Notes under the pieces: model-generated
Seen by the model: only the letters and a program-made list of their open reading frames with translations
Told to the model about the DNA's origin: nothing
Database searches by the model: none
Translations under genes and position numbers: made by a program
NCBI RefSeq assembly: GCF_001435575.1
Contig: NZ_AZEA01000002.1
Span: 1 to 64,000, forward strand
DNA: 64,000 nt
Reading direction: 5' to 3'
Source: Lentilactobacillus sunkii DSM 19904
GTDB taxonomy: Bacteria; Bacillota; Bacilli; Lactobacillales; Lactobacillaceae
In this document: positions 1-8,393 of the stretch, piece by piece
How the letters are laid out: the number at the start of each line of letters is the position of its first letter
Position numbering within the stretch: position 1 is the first letter of the stretch

Positions 1-7
1 GCGTTAA

Positions 8-25
8 CTGGGACTTTTGTCCCAG
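8..25. other. Short GC hairpin after the FRG gene
   Basis: A perfect 7-bp stem (CTGGGAC/GTCCCAG) around a TTTT loop lies 3' of the FRG gene stop codon. It is framed by two copies of GCGTTAAC (1-8 and 33-40). There is no T-run on the minus strand, so it is a poor intrinsic terminator on its own; the window edge hides the rest. Its sequence resembles the stem of the hairpin at 8204-8245. Confidence 0.4.
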
Positions 26-40
26 CCCCGTCGCGTTAAC

Positions 41-1012
41 TTATTGAAAAGGGAAAAATTCTCCATCCCCAAGATGATCCGTATTTAATCTTAAATCTAT
101 AACGTTTTGATCTCCATTTACCATTTTCAATAAATCATCTTTTGCTATAAAGTTTGAATGAAAAGGAGCGTCTTGATAGGCGATTTCCCAATCTCTCAAA
201 ATATTATAATCTTCTGAAAACTCTATGTTCTTTTTTACACCCTCAAAATCTGGAAATAATTTTGTACTGGTGGCTCCGTTTTCTTTTAAGCATTTTTGTA
301 AGAAATTTCGACCTCTTTGCGGTAGTTTAAAGGTTATTTTTTCTAAAAGAATTTCGTTATTCCATGTGTATTTACCGCCGGATCGCTTCAAAGAATCTTC
401 AGGATTATTAGATCGAAGCCAATCAGCTAATATTTCAATTTGAGAGCTTTGAATTTTAGCCTCATCGTTTACTTTTGTGCTATCTATGCTAGATAGTAGC
501 CCCTGTTGTGATTTCATTCTTTCGTTTTCATGATCTGTATCATATACTATTAGCGGTAATTTAGGATATTGATTCTTTAACTCATCATATAAGGTCTTAT
601 TAAGTCTATATAGGCAATACTGGTGCCTATTGAAGTCGTCTCTAAGACAAAGCATTTTACAATGATTGATATGCTGATCTACAATATTTTCATCAACAAA
701 CTGTTTAATAAAACTGGTAAATGCAAAGTATAAAGCTACATAGACCGAATAACTCCAGTCAAGATAACTAGTGCTGAGTCCATAGTGCTGAGAAAGGCCA
801 TCTGCCAGCCCACTCATACCTACTTCTGAATACCCTCGCTCAGCGGCCTTTTTAACAACGTCAGAATAAATACTATATTGTTCAAAACTGACGTCTTTTT
901 TTAACTTTCTAGCTAGGGTTGGAACTAAATCATATTTTTCAAAGGCACACCCTCGATAAATGAAATTGTTATTATCCTTAGCTTCTGAAATGATTTTTTG
1001 TAACGTAGCCAA
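41..1012 (-). CDS. FRG domain-containing protein
   Basis: A 323-residue soluble protein. The FRG domain is recognised from the eponymous motif, here YRG at residues 19-21, and from the block near residues 75-98 with QHYGLSTSYLDW followed by VALYFAF. FRG is named after Phe-Arg-Gly; its activity is not established for most members, and it often occurs in prophages and genomic islands. No second enzymatic domain is recognised in the C-terminal two thirds. The start is TTG at 1012, supported by AGGAGGA at 1021-1027, 8 nt upstream. It lies beside two transposon/toxin relics, which suggests an acquired segment. A role in phage defence is possible but nothing here shows it. Confidence 0.75.
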   Translation of the reverse strand: MATLQKIISEAKDNNNFIYRGCAFEKYDLVPTLARKLKKDVSFEQYSIYSDVVKKAAERGYSEVGMSGLADGLSQHYGLSTSYLDWSYSVYVALYFAFTSFIKQFVDENIVDQHINHCKMLCLRDDFNRHQYCLYRLNKTLYDELKNQYPKLPLIVYDTDHENERMKSQQGLLSSIDSTKVNDEAKIQSSQIEILADWLRSNNPEDSLKRSGGKYTWNNEILLEKITFKLPQRGRNFLQKCLKENGATSTKLFPDFEGVKKNIEFSEDYNILRDWEIAYQDAPFHSNFIAKDDLLKMVNGDQNVIDLRLNTDHLGDGEFFPFQ

Positions 1013-1137
1013 TATTGTATTCCTCCTGTATTTAAAGTTTGTAGAGAAGTTAATGCGGTTGTTATTTCCGATCAGAGGTGGTGCTTATGATGTTAAACCT
1101 TTAAAGCCCATAAATCCTAACGAAAGGAGTAGCCTAA

Positions 1138-1226
1138 GTGTCCGTTGCAGAAGCATTATAATTAATGCTGGCTTTCGGTACTTTTATTGTAGCCTTAATT
1201 GCATTGATTGTTGCGCTGATCAAAAG
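1138..1226 (+). pseudogene. Holin-like toxin, nonsense-mutated and 3'-truncated
   Basis: Behind a good ribosome binding site (GAAAGGAG) the GTG at 1138 begins MSVAEAL, then meets TAA at 1159-1161, then continues in the same frame with LMLAFGTFIVALIALIVALI. That is the pattern of the small single-span Hol-Tox family (about 35 residues) common in lactobacilli, considered type I toxins. The normal lysine-rich tail and stop are missing: after codon AAA-AGT the frame runs into the reverse complement of a transposase relic and stays open to TGA at 1342. An ATG at 1165 could still start a 20-residue hydrophobic peptide, but it has no ribosome binding site of its own. No antisense antitoxin RNA was identified. 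Confidence 0.6.
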
Positions 1227-1513
1227 TCAGTTAACAGAAAACATATCATCAGCAACCAGATCACTCCACCGTTGGCTTTCGCCGACGGCACAAGTTGGGC
1301 AAAACTTACCTATACATTTGAGAGGAATCAATTTAGTTTCATGACATCTTTCACAGACAAATAGCCGGTAACCCTTACGAATATCACCACAATACTGAGA
1401 TTTCGAACTTCTTTTTTGACAACAGGTCTAACTCCTCGTGAATGATTTTGTAAAAGCTTCTTCCAATTTTGATATTCGTTAAAAAAGATCGTCTGTAGGA
1501 TATTCTTTTCCAT
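1227..1513 (-). pseudogene. IS91-like transposase N-terminal fragment, frameshifted
   Basis: ATG at 1513 opens MEKNILQTIFFNEYQNWKK and RPVVKKEVRN, the usual beginning of the zinc-binding-domain transposases of the IS91-type group. The frame is then lost near 1397. In the -1 frame the match resumes with CGDIRKGYRLFVCERCH and KCIGKFCPTCAVGESQRW, giving the paired Cys motifs of the zinc domain, and ends FSVN-stop at 1227. One missing A in the run at about 1400 explains the shift. Everything C-terminal to the zinc domain, including the catalytic region, is deleted, and the break abuts the toxin relic. It is non-functional. Confidence 0.7.
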
Positions 1514-1545
1514 GTCTTCAGTTTACAAGAAATATAACACGATAA

Positions 1546-1578
1546 AAAGCACAAAATCAAATTTTGATTTTGTGCTTT
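1546..1578 (-). terminator. guaA intrinsic terminator
   Basis: Perfect 16-bp inverted repeat (AAAGCACAAAATCAAA and its complement) followed on the minus strand by TTTTTATC. It lies 20 nt after the guaA stop. Confidence 0.85.
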
Positions 1579-1597
1579 GAATTCATAAATTAATTGA

Positions 1598-3151
1598 TTA
1601 TTCCCACTCAATAGTTGCCGGTGGCTTGCTCGTAATGTCGTACACTACACGATTAATTCCATCAACTTCGTTTACGATACGAGTTGAAACGTTTTGCAAA
1701 ACATCCCAAGGGATCCGTGCAAAGTCAGCTGTCATACCGTCAACGGAGTTCACGCCACGAATAGCAATGGTGTAATCGTAAGTTCGGCCGTCACCCATAA
1801 CACCAACACTTCGGAATCCTGGAAGGACAGTGAAGTATTGCCAAATGTCGCGGTCTAAGCCGGCCTTTTTGATTTCATCACGAAGAACCCAGTCACTGTC
1901 GCGGACAATCCGCAGCTTTTCTGGAGTAACTTCGCCAAGTACCCGGATACCAAGACCTGGACCTGGGAATGGCTGACGCCAAACAAGGTTCTCAGGCATG
2001 CCGAGCTTTTCACCAATCTCACGGGCTTCATCTTTAAACAAAGTGTTCAAAGGCTCGATCAACTTAAATTTCATGTCCTTTGGCAATCCACCAACGTTAT
2101 GATGAGACTTAATTGTCTGAGCGGTATCGGTACCACTTTCAACAACGTCGGTATAAAGGGTTCCCTGGGCAAGAAAATCAATCCCATTAAGCTTCTTGGC
2201 TTCATCGTTAAAGACTTGAATAAATTCGTTACCGATGATCTTCCGTTTCTTTTCAGGATCGGAGACACCCTTTAACTTGGTTAAGAATCGATCTTGAGCA
2301 TCGACTTTAATGATGTTCAGACCAAACTTACCAACCAGGCTGTCCATGACTTCGTCGGCTTCGTTCTTACGAAGCAAACCGTGGTCAACAAAGATACTTG
2401 TGAGTTGAGTTCCGATTGCTTTATGCAAAAGAACACCAACAACACTGGAGTCAACGCCACCGGAAAGGCCCAAGAGGACCTTCTTGTCGCCAACTTCTTT
2501 TCTAATATGTTCAATCTGTAAATCAATGAAATCATCCATCGACCAGTTTGCTTCTGCGTGGCAGACATTGAAGGCAAAATTCTTCAAAATTTCGTTACCA
2601 TACTTGGTATTACGAACTTCTGCATGGAATTGGATTCCATAGAAATTGCGGTCAGTATCCTGCATAGCAGAAATAGGACAATTACGGCTGGTTGCCACTG
2701 ATGTAAATCCGGCTGGAACTTCGTTAACCAGATCACCATGGCTCATCCATACCGGCTGCTCTCTTGGCAAACCTTTAAACAAAACGGCATCATCTGAAGT
2801 GATTTGAATATCTGCATGACCGTATTCCGAGTCATCAGCCTTCTCCACTTCCCCGTCAAGGGTATATGCCATAATCTGCATGCCATAACAAATTCCCAAA
2901 ATCGGAATGCCCAACTTAAAGATGTCTGGATCAACCTTCAAAGCGCCATCTTCATACACACTATTTGGACCGCCAGAGAAAATGATTCCCTTGGGGTTCA
3001 TGTCTTTGATCTGTTTTGCGGACAATGCATGCGATTTAAGTTCTGAATATACGCCTAAATCACGGATTCGCCTTGTAATCAGTTGGTTATACTGACTACC
3101 GAAATCCAGCACCAAAATCTTATCGAAGCTTGATAAGTCAACGTTTGCCAA
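1598..3151 (-). CDS. guaA: GMP synthase (glutamine-hydrolysing)
   Basis: Converts XMP, ATP and glutamine to GMP in the cytosol, the last step of de novo guanine nucleotide synthesis. The N-terminal class I GATase domain has its nucleophile in GICYGMQ (about residue 88) and the His/Glu pair in QFHAEV; the ATP-pyrophosphatase domain has the P-loop [10 protein letters not shown] near residue 225. Full family length (517 residues). A GTG at 3160 is also in frame, but it touches GAAAGG with no spacing; TTG at 3151 lies 9 nt from GAAAGG and gives the usual N-terminus [11 protein letters not shown], so I place the start there. It has its own promoter and terminator. Confidence 0.95.
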   Translation of the reverse strand: MANVDLSSFDKILVLDFGSQYNQLITRRIRDLGVYSELKSHALSAKQIKDMNPKGIIFSGGPNSVYEDGALKVDPDIFKLGIPILGICYGMQIMAYTLDGEVEKADDSEYGHADIQITSDDAVLFKGLPREQPVWMSHGDLVNEVPAGFTSVATSRNCPISAMQDTDRNFYGIQFHAEVRNTKYGNEILKNFAFNVCHAEANWSMDDFIDLQIEHIRKEVGDKKVLLGLSGGVDSSVVGVLLHKAIGTQLTSIFVDHGLLRKNEADEVMDSLVGKFGLNIIKVDAQDRFLTKLKGVSDPEKKRKIIGNEFIQVFNDEAKKLNGIDFLAQGTLYTDVVESGTDTAQTIKSHHNVGGLPKDMKFKLIEPLNTLFKDEAREIGEKLGMPENLVWRQPFPGPGLGIRVLGEVTPEKLRIVRDSDWVLRDEIKKAGLDRDIWQYFTVLPGFRSVGVMGDGRTYDYTIAIRGVNSVDGMTADFARIPWDVLQNVSTRIVNEVDGINRVVYDITSKPPATIEWE

Positions 3152-3181
3152 ATCATACACCCTTTCAAAGTTCTTACATAA

Positions 3182-3211
3182 ATAATAAACGATTCAACTA
3201 GGTTTGGTCAA
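3182..3211 (-). promoter_or_regulatory. Putative guaA promoter
   Basis: On the minus strand TTGACC, an 18-nt spacer and TATTAT lie between coaA and guaA. No guanine riboswitch fold fits in the short leader. Confidence 0.5.
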
Positions 3212-3233
3212 CATTATTCTGAAAATCCAAACA

Positions 3234-4163
3234 TTAATATTTTCTCAGGTACAATCGATCGATTAAATGATTGTCCGTCTTGTGCATTATCATATCAGCT
3301 CGTGACCGGGTTGGCAGGATATTTGCTCGGAGGTTGGGCAAATCAATCGTGTCCCAAACTCTGCGGGCCATATCAAAAGCCTCCTCGCGGTCACCTTGGG
3401 CATAGTCATAATAATAGTTCTCCGGATCCTGAAAAGCCGTGTCCATGAGTCGGCCAAATCGTTCCAGATACCACTTTTCAATCAAATGAACATCGGCGTC
3501 CATATAAATTGAAAAGTCGGTAAAGTCACTGATATAAATTTGCTCGTTGCTTGGCAGCTGAAGGGTATTAATTCCTTCAATGATTAAGACATCCGGTCGA
3601 TCAACCAAATCAAAACGATTGGGAATGATGTCATAACTTTGATGAGAATAAACCGGTGACTTGGTAACCGGCACGCCGGACTTAACCTCATTCAAAAAGG
3701 CAATCAGCTTTCTCATATCATAACTTTCGGGGAAGCCCTTCTTGTTATAGATCCCGCGCTGTTTTAATTCGGCGTTGGAATACAGAAATCCATCGGTCGT
3801 AATCAGCTTGACGGATTCACCGGTGAAGTAGTTGGACAGCAGCTCTTCAAGCACCCGCGCAGTCGTTGATTTACCGACGGCGACACTTCCGGAAATTCCA
3901 ATAATAAACGGAACTGTACGCACCCGCTTATGCAGAAATCTGGCTTTTTTGGTCTGCCACTGATCAAAATTATTCTTTTGCAGACGAACCATATGCACCA
4001 GCGGCTTATAAATGTCGGCAACATCCTGCAAAGATATTTGATCATTGAAAGCCTTGATATGCCGAAGCTCGTTGGAAGTCAAAGGCAAATCAATTTCGCT
4101 TTCATTATTAAAATGTTTCCACTCATCTTTAGTGAATGAATAATAGTTTATTAAGTCATCCAT
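3234..4163 (-). CDS. coaA: Type I pantothenate kinase
   Basis: Phosphorylates pantothenate with ATP, the first and usually rate-limiting step of coenzyme A synthesis. The 309 residues match the bacterial type I (CoaA/PanK-I) family: P-loop GSVAVGKST at 92-100, and the TTDGFLYSN segment near 122 and IIEGINTLQ near 193, both characteristic of this family. The ATG at 4163 is preceded by GGAGAAAT. It is co-directional with guaA, but guaA has a separate promoter in the gap. Confidence 0.95.
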   Translation of the reverse strand: MDDLINYYSFTKDEWKHFNNESEIDLPLTSNELRHIKAFNDQISLQDVADIYKPLVHMVRLQKNNFDQWQTKKARFLHKRVRTVPFIIGISGSVAVGKSTTARVLEELLSNYFTGESVKLITTDGFLYSNAELKQRGIYNKKGFPESYDMRKLIAFLNEVKSGVPVTKSPVYSHQSYDIIPNRFDLVDRPDVLIIEGINTLQLPSNEQIYISDFTDFSIYMDADVHLIEKWYLERFGRLMDTAFQDPENYYYDYAQGDREEAFDMARRVWDTIDLPNLRANILPTRSRADMIMHKTDNHLIDRLYLRKY

Positions 4164-4252
4164 GATATTTCTCCGATTAGTCTTTACTCAACCCAACAAG
4201 TATAACATTTACTTTCCTTTCAATGTTGCCTGGAATTTACAAATTGATGACA

Positions 4253-4283
4253 AAGAGGTCGGACCATTGTGATCCGACCTCTT
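4253..4283 (-). terminator. Hairpin downstream of helD
   Basis: Perfect 11-bp stem AAGAGGTCGGA/TCCGACCTCTT. It lies beyond the palindromic repeat that follows helD. The T-tract is weak on the minus strand (CTCTTTG) and better on the plus strand (TTATTTTTAT), so direction is uncertain. Confidence 0.5.
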
Positions 4284-4329
4284 GGTGCTTATTTTTATAT
4301 GGCATTTCTCGTTCTGTTATTTTGCTGAA

Positions 4330-4441
4330 ACGTGTTCGGACGGCTCAGATGCTTACTTCTAAGGCTGGTTTGTTTCAAGCCCAAACCCCGGCTTCAAACA
4401 AACCAGCCTTAGAAACCGCATCTACCGAGCCTTCTCGCACT
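4330..4441 (-). repeat. Stop-adjacent palindromic repeat, copy A (helD)
   Basis: Begins directly after the helD TAG with AGTGCGAG and ends at CGAACACGTTT (minus-strand reading). The core is a perfect 14-bp stem, CTAAGGCTGGTTTG at 4359-4372 with its complement at 4399-4412, plus an inner AAGCC/GGCTT stem. Outer stems GATGC/GCATC and GGCTC/GAGCC are separated by internal loops. It shares its ends and the GGTTTCTAAG/CTTAGAAGTAAG internal-loop sequence with copy C at 31759-31876, while the paired bases differ. Confidence 0.7.
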
Positions 4442-6736
4442 CTAATCTAACTCATATTCATCCTTCGGCACCGTCTCAAAAATCGGTGACAGTTCCTTAA
4501 TTGCAACCACGGTCAAGCGATGCATAGCCCGGGTACAAATCGTGTACACCAATTGGCGGTCACTTTCATCAGGATAACAAGCCTTCGATGCATCCCACAT
4601 AATCACACTATCGAATTCCAGTCCTTTGGCAAGGTATGATGGCACAATGATAATCCCCTTGACCAAACGCTGATTCTCAGTTCGAATCAAAGTTGACTTA
4701 ATGCCGAGCTCAGACAATTTACCGCTGAGTTCTTGACACTCTTTAAGGGTTTTGCCGATGATGGCGGTCGTCTCGTGATCAGCCAGGTTCAATTCAGACT
4801 GCTGCTTGACTTGCTCCACGCCCGCATCCATTCCGTCCTTCACGTAAATGTGTGGCAAATCGCCTTGACGGTTGAATGGAATGATATCCTGGCCGTTGGT
4901 CAACAGATTCTTCGTGAAGTTGGTAATCTGTTCGGTTGAACGATAAGATTTGGTTAATTGAACAACCCGCGTCTTATCTTCAGGGAACATGCTCCCCAAC
5001 TCACCCAATAACTTCCGGCTGTTTTCGTGGGTGAAAATTGCCTGGTTCAAATCCCCAAGCAAGGTAAATCTTGCTCTTGGGAAACTGAACTTCAAGAATG
5101 CCAGCTGGAAAGCCGAGTAATCCTGAACCTCATCGATAAAGAGGTAACGGATATCCTTGTCACCGCGTTTACCTGTCATCAAGTCATACAGGTAAATGTA
5201 GGAAGAGGCATCTGCCAGTGACAGTTTCCCCTTCTTCAAGCGACCAACTGTTGCTTTAATTTCTTCCTGCCACATTTCATTGGTCACATCAAAATTGTTT
5301 AACTTGATGATTTGTGGAATGGCCCGCAGCATATGAATAAATTGATTGTTAATGCTCAACCAGTGGTTTCTTGAAATCTGCCGTTGAAGCTTTCGGAATG
5401 ATTTAACAACAATTCGTCGGGCAAGAAATTTGAATTCTTTATCGGAATTCAAAATTTCTTCTTCGCCCTCTTTGTGGAACTGTTGAATTTCTTCACGCGA
5501 AAGGTTTTGAACGGCTTCTTCAACCCACTTCTTCTTCATTTCAACGTGGATCTTCCGATTCAAAATCTTCATTAATTCATCTTTGGTGGATTCAATTCGG
5601 TTGCGCAGATTGTAATTCTCGTTAAAGCCGTAATAGATTTCGGCGATTTTTTCTTTGGGGATCAACACTTCGCCATTAAACATTAAGTTTCTAAAGCGCA
5701 TATCTTCTTTATTCAAATGATTGGCGTAAGCGCTGACCGCCCGGAAGTAATCCAGACTCCCTTTGATATCAGTGAGCTTTTGCGCTTTTTTATCAAGCTG
5801 CTCTGTAAACCGTTCGGACAATGTCTCCACCTGAACGCTTGGCAGTCGGTGGGAGCTATATTGATAGAAGGTCATTTGAACCATGTTCTGCTCGCCCAGT
5901 TCAGGCAGTACTTGGTTGATGTAATCATTAAATAGTTGATTAGGTGAAAACAGAATAATCTGACCAGAATGCAAATTACCACGATATTGGTAGAGCAGAA
6001 AAGCAACCCGCTGAAGAACGGCCGCAGTTTTTCCTGAACCGGCAGATCCCTGAACGAACAGGAGGTCTGAGGTGGTATCCCGGATAATCTGGTTTTGTTC
6101 CTTCTGAATGGTAGTGACAATACTCTTCATCTTGGTATCGGAGCGGTTGCTTAACGCATCCAAGAGCATTTGGTCCCCTACAACTTCCTCGGTATCAAAG
6201 ACCGTTTTAATCTTGGAATTTTCAATTTGGAATTGACGTTTTAACTTGACATCAACGGTCTGTTCACCATCGGGGGTCATGTATGTGACATCCCCGATGC
6301 CGCCGTTATAATAAATACTTGAAATAGGGGCCCGCCAGTCATAGATCAGGTAATGGTCCGGCTGATCGGTAAAAGAAGCCATTCCGATATAAATCGTTTC
6401 GTCGCGCTTCTCATCACCTTCCCGAAAATCAATCCGCGCAAAATAAGGGTTCTTCTCAAGCTTATTGAGAGTCCCAAGTTCACGGGCAGCGTGCTCCTGG
6501 CGGTTCTCACGCTCGGATAGCATCTGCTGTTGCTGCCGAATCGACATGGCAGTTTCCATCATTCCACTATAAGTTTCAGTTTTGAGCCGGACATCGTTGT
6601 TGAAATTACGATTAATATCTTTAACATCCCGCTTGGTTGCCTTGATCTTTTTCTCAAGGTCCTTTTGGGAAATGTGAATCTCATCGATGACATGGTCCAA
6701 ATGGTGTTGTTCTTGTGTTTTGATATTATCGGCCAT
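4442..6736 (-). CDS. helD: HelD-like superfamily 1 helicase, RNA polymerase recycling factor
   Basis: 764 residues with a UvrD/Rep-type motor: Walker A GSAGSGKTAAV at about 231-241, Walker B LFIDEVQD in the second half, and C-terminal motifs including KSYRST. The N-terminal 100 residues are charged and predicted coiled coil, as in HelD proteins, which insert this arm into RNA polymerase and use ATP to remove stalled polymerase from DNA. A DNA-repair UvrD role is less likely because of the N-terminal arm. The ATG at 6736 follows GGGGG. Monocistronic; its stop codon abuts palindromic repeat copy A. Confidence 0.85.
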   Translation of the reverse strand: MADNIKTQEQHHLDHVIDEIHISQKDLEKKIKATKRDVKDINRNFNNDVRLKTETYSGMMETAMSIRQQQQMLSERENRQEHAARELGTLNKLEKNPYFARIDFREGDEKRDETIYIGMASFTDQPDHYLIYDWRAPISSIYYNGGIGDVTYMTPDGEQTVDVKLKRQFQIENSKIKTVFDTEEVVGDQMLLDALSNRSDTKMKSIVTTIQKEQNQIIRDTTSDLLFVQGSAGSGKTAAVLQRVAFLLYQYRGNLHSGQIILFSPNQLFNDYINQVLPELGEQNMVQMTFYQYSSHRLPSVQVETLSERFTEQLDKKAQKLTDIKGSLDYFRAVSAYANHLNKEDMRFRNLMFNGEVLIPKEKIAEIYYGFNENYNLRNRIESTKDELMKILNRKIHVEMKKKWVEEAVQNLSREEIQQFHKEGEEEILNSDKEFKFLARRIVVKSFRKLQRQISRNHWLSINNQFIHMLRAIPQIIKLNNFDVTNEMWQEEIKATVGRLKKGKLSLADASSYIYLYDLMTGKRGDKDIRYLFIDEVQDYSAFQLAFLKFSFPRARFTLLGDLNQAIFTHENSRKLLGELGSMFPEDKTRVVQLTKSYRSTEQITNFTKNLLTNGQDIIPFNRQGDLPHIYVKDGMDAGVEQVKQQSELNLADHETTAIIGKTLKECQELSGKLSELGIKSTLIRTENQRLVKGIIIVPSYLAKGLEFDSVIMWDASKACYPDESDRQLVYTICTRAMHRLTVVAIKELSPIFETVPKDEYELD

Positions 6737-6925
6737 TAATTTACCCCCTATAACTTGACTTAATAGTTTAGCATAAAACCGTTATCAATTCAAAAAACAT
6801 TATCCTTTTGCCTGATAAAAGAACTGAATATGCTTAATCTTTATAATTGGTATACCTGTATATATGACGATATGATATGATATAATTTAGATGTTTTAAA
6901 TAATTGTATACACAGGAGGACACAT

Positions 6926-7579
6926 ATGACTATCTCACTATATTTCGTTCGACATGGCCAGACATATTTAAACAAATACCACCGGATTCAGGGTGTAATT
7001 GATTCGCCATTGACCGATAAGGGAATCGAAGACGCAATTGATGCCGGTAAGCGACTGAAGAAGATTCCATTTGATGCCGCATATAGTAGTGACACCTCCA
7101 GAGCAATGAAAACTGGAACCCTCATCTTAAAAGAAAACCCATCTCAAGTAAACGATCCTGTACCGGTAGCCGCTTTTCGTGAATTAAACTTCGGCTACTA
7201 TGAAGGTGAAGACGATGTCAAGACCTGGCATACCATTGGCGGTCCGATCGGCATTAATTCATTCCATGGCCTGATTGCCGAATTTGGTATCAGCAAGGCC
7301 GAGGACATGATTGCGGCTGCGGATCCATATAAAGACGCCGAGAGTGGCGACGCATTCTGGAAACGGCTTAAACCAGCCATTGATGAAGTCGTTGCAAAGG
7401 CAAAAGATGGTGACAAGATCCTGTTAGCCACCCATGGCACTCTAATTCGAAACGTCGTATCCAAATGGAGTGATATCCCGGTTGACGTTTCAACCAAGAA
7501 CGGCAGTGTGACCAAGGTTAATTGGGATGGCAAGAATTATTCCGTTGAATACTTTAATAATGTGAGTGAAGACTTGTAA
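6926..7579 (+). CDS. Histidine phosphatase family protein (phosphoglycerate mutase-like)
   Basis: 217 residues with the branch signature FVRHGQT (catalytic His10), an acidic partner in FRELNFG near residue 88 and the second His in LLATHGTLIRN near 172. These residues form the phospho-histidine pocket of the family. The sequence lacks the length expected for glycolytic dPGM (about 230-250), so a broad-specificity phosphatase is more likely than the glycolytic enzyme. Strong AGGAGG 6 nt before ATG; a TATAAT box lies at about 6878. Confidence 0.85.
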   Translation: MTISLYFVRHGQTYLNKYHRIQGVIDSPLTDKGIEDAIDAGKRLKKIPFDAAYSSDTSRAMKTGTLILKENPSQVNDPVPVAAFRELNFGYYEGEDDVKTWHTIGGPIGINSFHGLIAEFGISKAEDMIAAADPYKDAESGDAFWKRLKPAIDEVVAKAKDGDKILLATHGTLIRNVVSKWSDIPVDVSTKNGSVTKVNWDGKNYSVEYFNNVSEDL

Positions 7580-7587
7580 AACTAACG

Positions 7588-7633
7588 ATATGTGTTCACA
7601 ATTGTGTACACATATCTTTTTTTAAGATATAAT
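7588..7633 (+). promoter_or_regulatory. yefM-yoeB operator and promoter
   Basis: A 28-bp near-perfect palindrome (7588-7615; one mismatched pair) with ATATGTG arms contains TGTACA at 7605-7610. TGTACA also fits as the -35 box, 17 nt before TATAAT at 7628-7633. YefM-family antitoxins are known to bind palindromes with a TGTACA core, so this fits autorepression by the antitoxin/toxin complex. Confidence 0.7.
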
Positions 7634-7651
7634 GTTGTCGAGGTGATAAAT

Positions 7652-7939
7652 ATGCCAACAATAAAAGCAACCACAACCCGTGACATCCGCAAAAACTTTA
7701 AGCAATATGCTGACGATGTTGCAGACTATGACGATGCAGTGATCGTTACCAGGCCTGATAATAAAAACGTTGTGATGATCTCGGAAGCTGAATATAATTC
7801 CTGGCAGGAAACAAATTATTTATTAAAAACTGACGCTAATCGAAAGGCGATAAGAGAATCCCTATCACAGTTGGACGATAACAATAGCAAGGTACTCACT
7901 CCTGAAGATTGGGCAAAGATGGTAAGTCAGCATGAATAA
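7652..7939 (+). CDS. yefM: YefM-family (Phd/YefM) antitoxin
   Basis: 95 residues. The N-terminal part (KATTTRDIRKNFKQYADDV) is the Phd/YefM DNA-binding fold; the C-terminal part is acidic and probably wraps the toxin. An upstream in-frame start at 7592 would add 20 residues but lies inside the operator; ATG at 7652 sits 7 nt after GAGG and after the -10 box, so it is chosen. It overlaps the toxin gene by 8 nt, the normal arrangement for translational coupling. Confidence 0.9.
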   Translation: MPTIKATTTRDIRKNFKQYADDVADYDDAVIVTRPDNKNVVMISEAEYNSWQETNYLLKTDANRKAIRESLSQLDDNNSKVLTPEDWAKMVSQHE

Positions 7940-8195
7940 TTGTTCCTTGGAGTTCTCCCAGAAAGCATGGGGCGAGTATGTCTCTTGGGAAACCGAGGAC
8001 AAGGAAACCCTCAAACGTATCAATAGTTTGATCAACGAAATCTTACGCCACCCTTTTGATGGTGCAGGAAAGCCTGAGCCACTGCAGCATGAGCTTTCAG
8101 GGATGTGGTCAAGAAGAATTAATAAACGTGACCGCCTTATTTATCGCGTATTCTCAGATAAAGTTCAAATTATTCAATTAAAGTACCACTATTAG
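7932..8195 (+). CDS. yoeB: YoeB-family mRNA interferase toxin
   Basis: 87 residues of the RelE/YoeB fold. Residues matching the E. coli YoeB active site are visible: Glu49 in GKPEPL, Arg68 and Arg72 in the RDRLIYR block, His86 and the C-terminal Tyr87 (KYHY). YoeB cleaves mRNA in the ribosomal A site when freed from YefM. All catalytic positions are present, so the toxin looks active and not decayed. Confidence 0.92.
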   Translation: MNNCSLEFSQKAWGEYVSWETEDKETLKRINSLINEILRHPFDGAGKPEPLQHELSGMWSRRINKRDRLIYRVFSDKVQIIQLKYHY

Positions 8196-8203
8196 CATTT
8201 AAA

Positions 8204-8245
8204 AAGAGGCTGGGACAAAAGTGTAAACTTTTGCCTCAGCCTCTT
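8204..8245 (+). terminator. Terminator after yoeB
   Basis: Long stem AAGAGGCTG...CAAAAGT / ACTTTTG...CAGCCTCTT with a GTAA-type loop, then TTCTTT. It may serve both directions because the MazG-like gene converges on it. Confidence 0.7.
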
Positions 8246-8274
8246 CTTTGGTGGTGTCATTCTTACTTAGCAAA

Positions 8275-8393
8275 AACGTGCTCAAATCGGCTGATCCCGG
8301 CCATTTAAGGGAATACATCAACCATTCCAGAACCGGGAATAATTGATGTATTCCCTTAAATTCTGGGATCAAATCGCCTATTTTCCCACTCTC
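8275..8393 (-). repeat. Stop-adjacent palindromic repeat, copy B (mazG-like)
   Basis: Follows the TAA of the MazG-like gene as GAGAGTGGGAAAA and ends GAGCACGTTT (minus reading). The core is an 18-bp perfect stem (8304-8321 with 8343-8360), with a lower stem GATCCC/GGGATC and CGATTT repeated on both sides. Its bases are unrelated to copies A, C, D and E although layout and ends match. Confidence 0.65.

Noticed and set aside
960-1364. Plus-strand ORF of 134 codons over the toxin/transposase relics
   Set aside because: No ribosome binding site; it crosses the FRG 5' end and both relics out of their frames.
3160-3234. Guanine riboswitch before guaA
   Set aside because: The leader is only about 80 nt including the promoter, with no purine aptamer core.
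4223-4450. Plus-strand ORF over repeat A
   Set aside because: It reads through a perfect hairpin and has no ribosome binding site.
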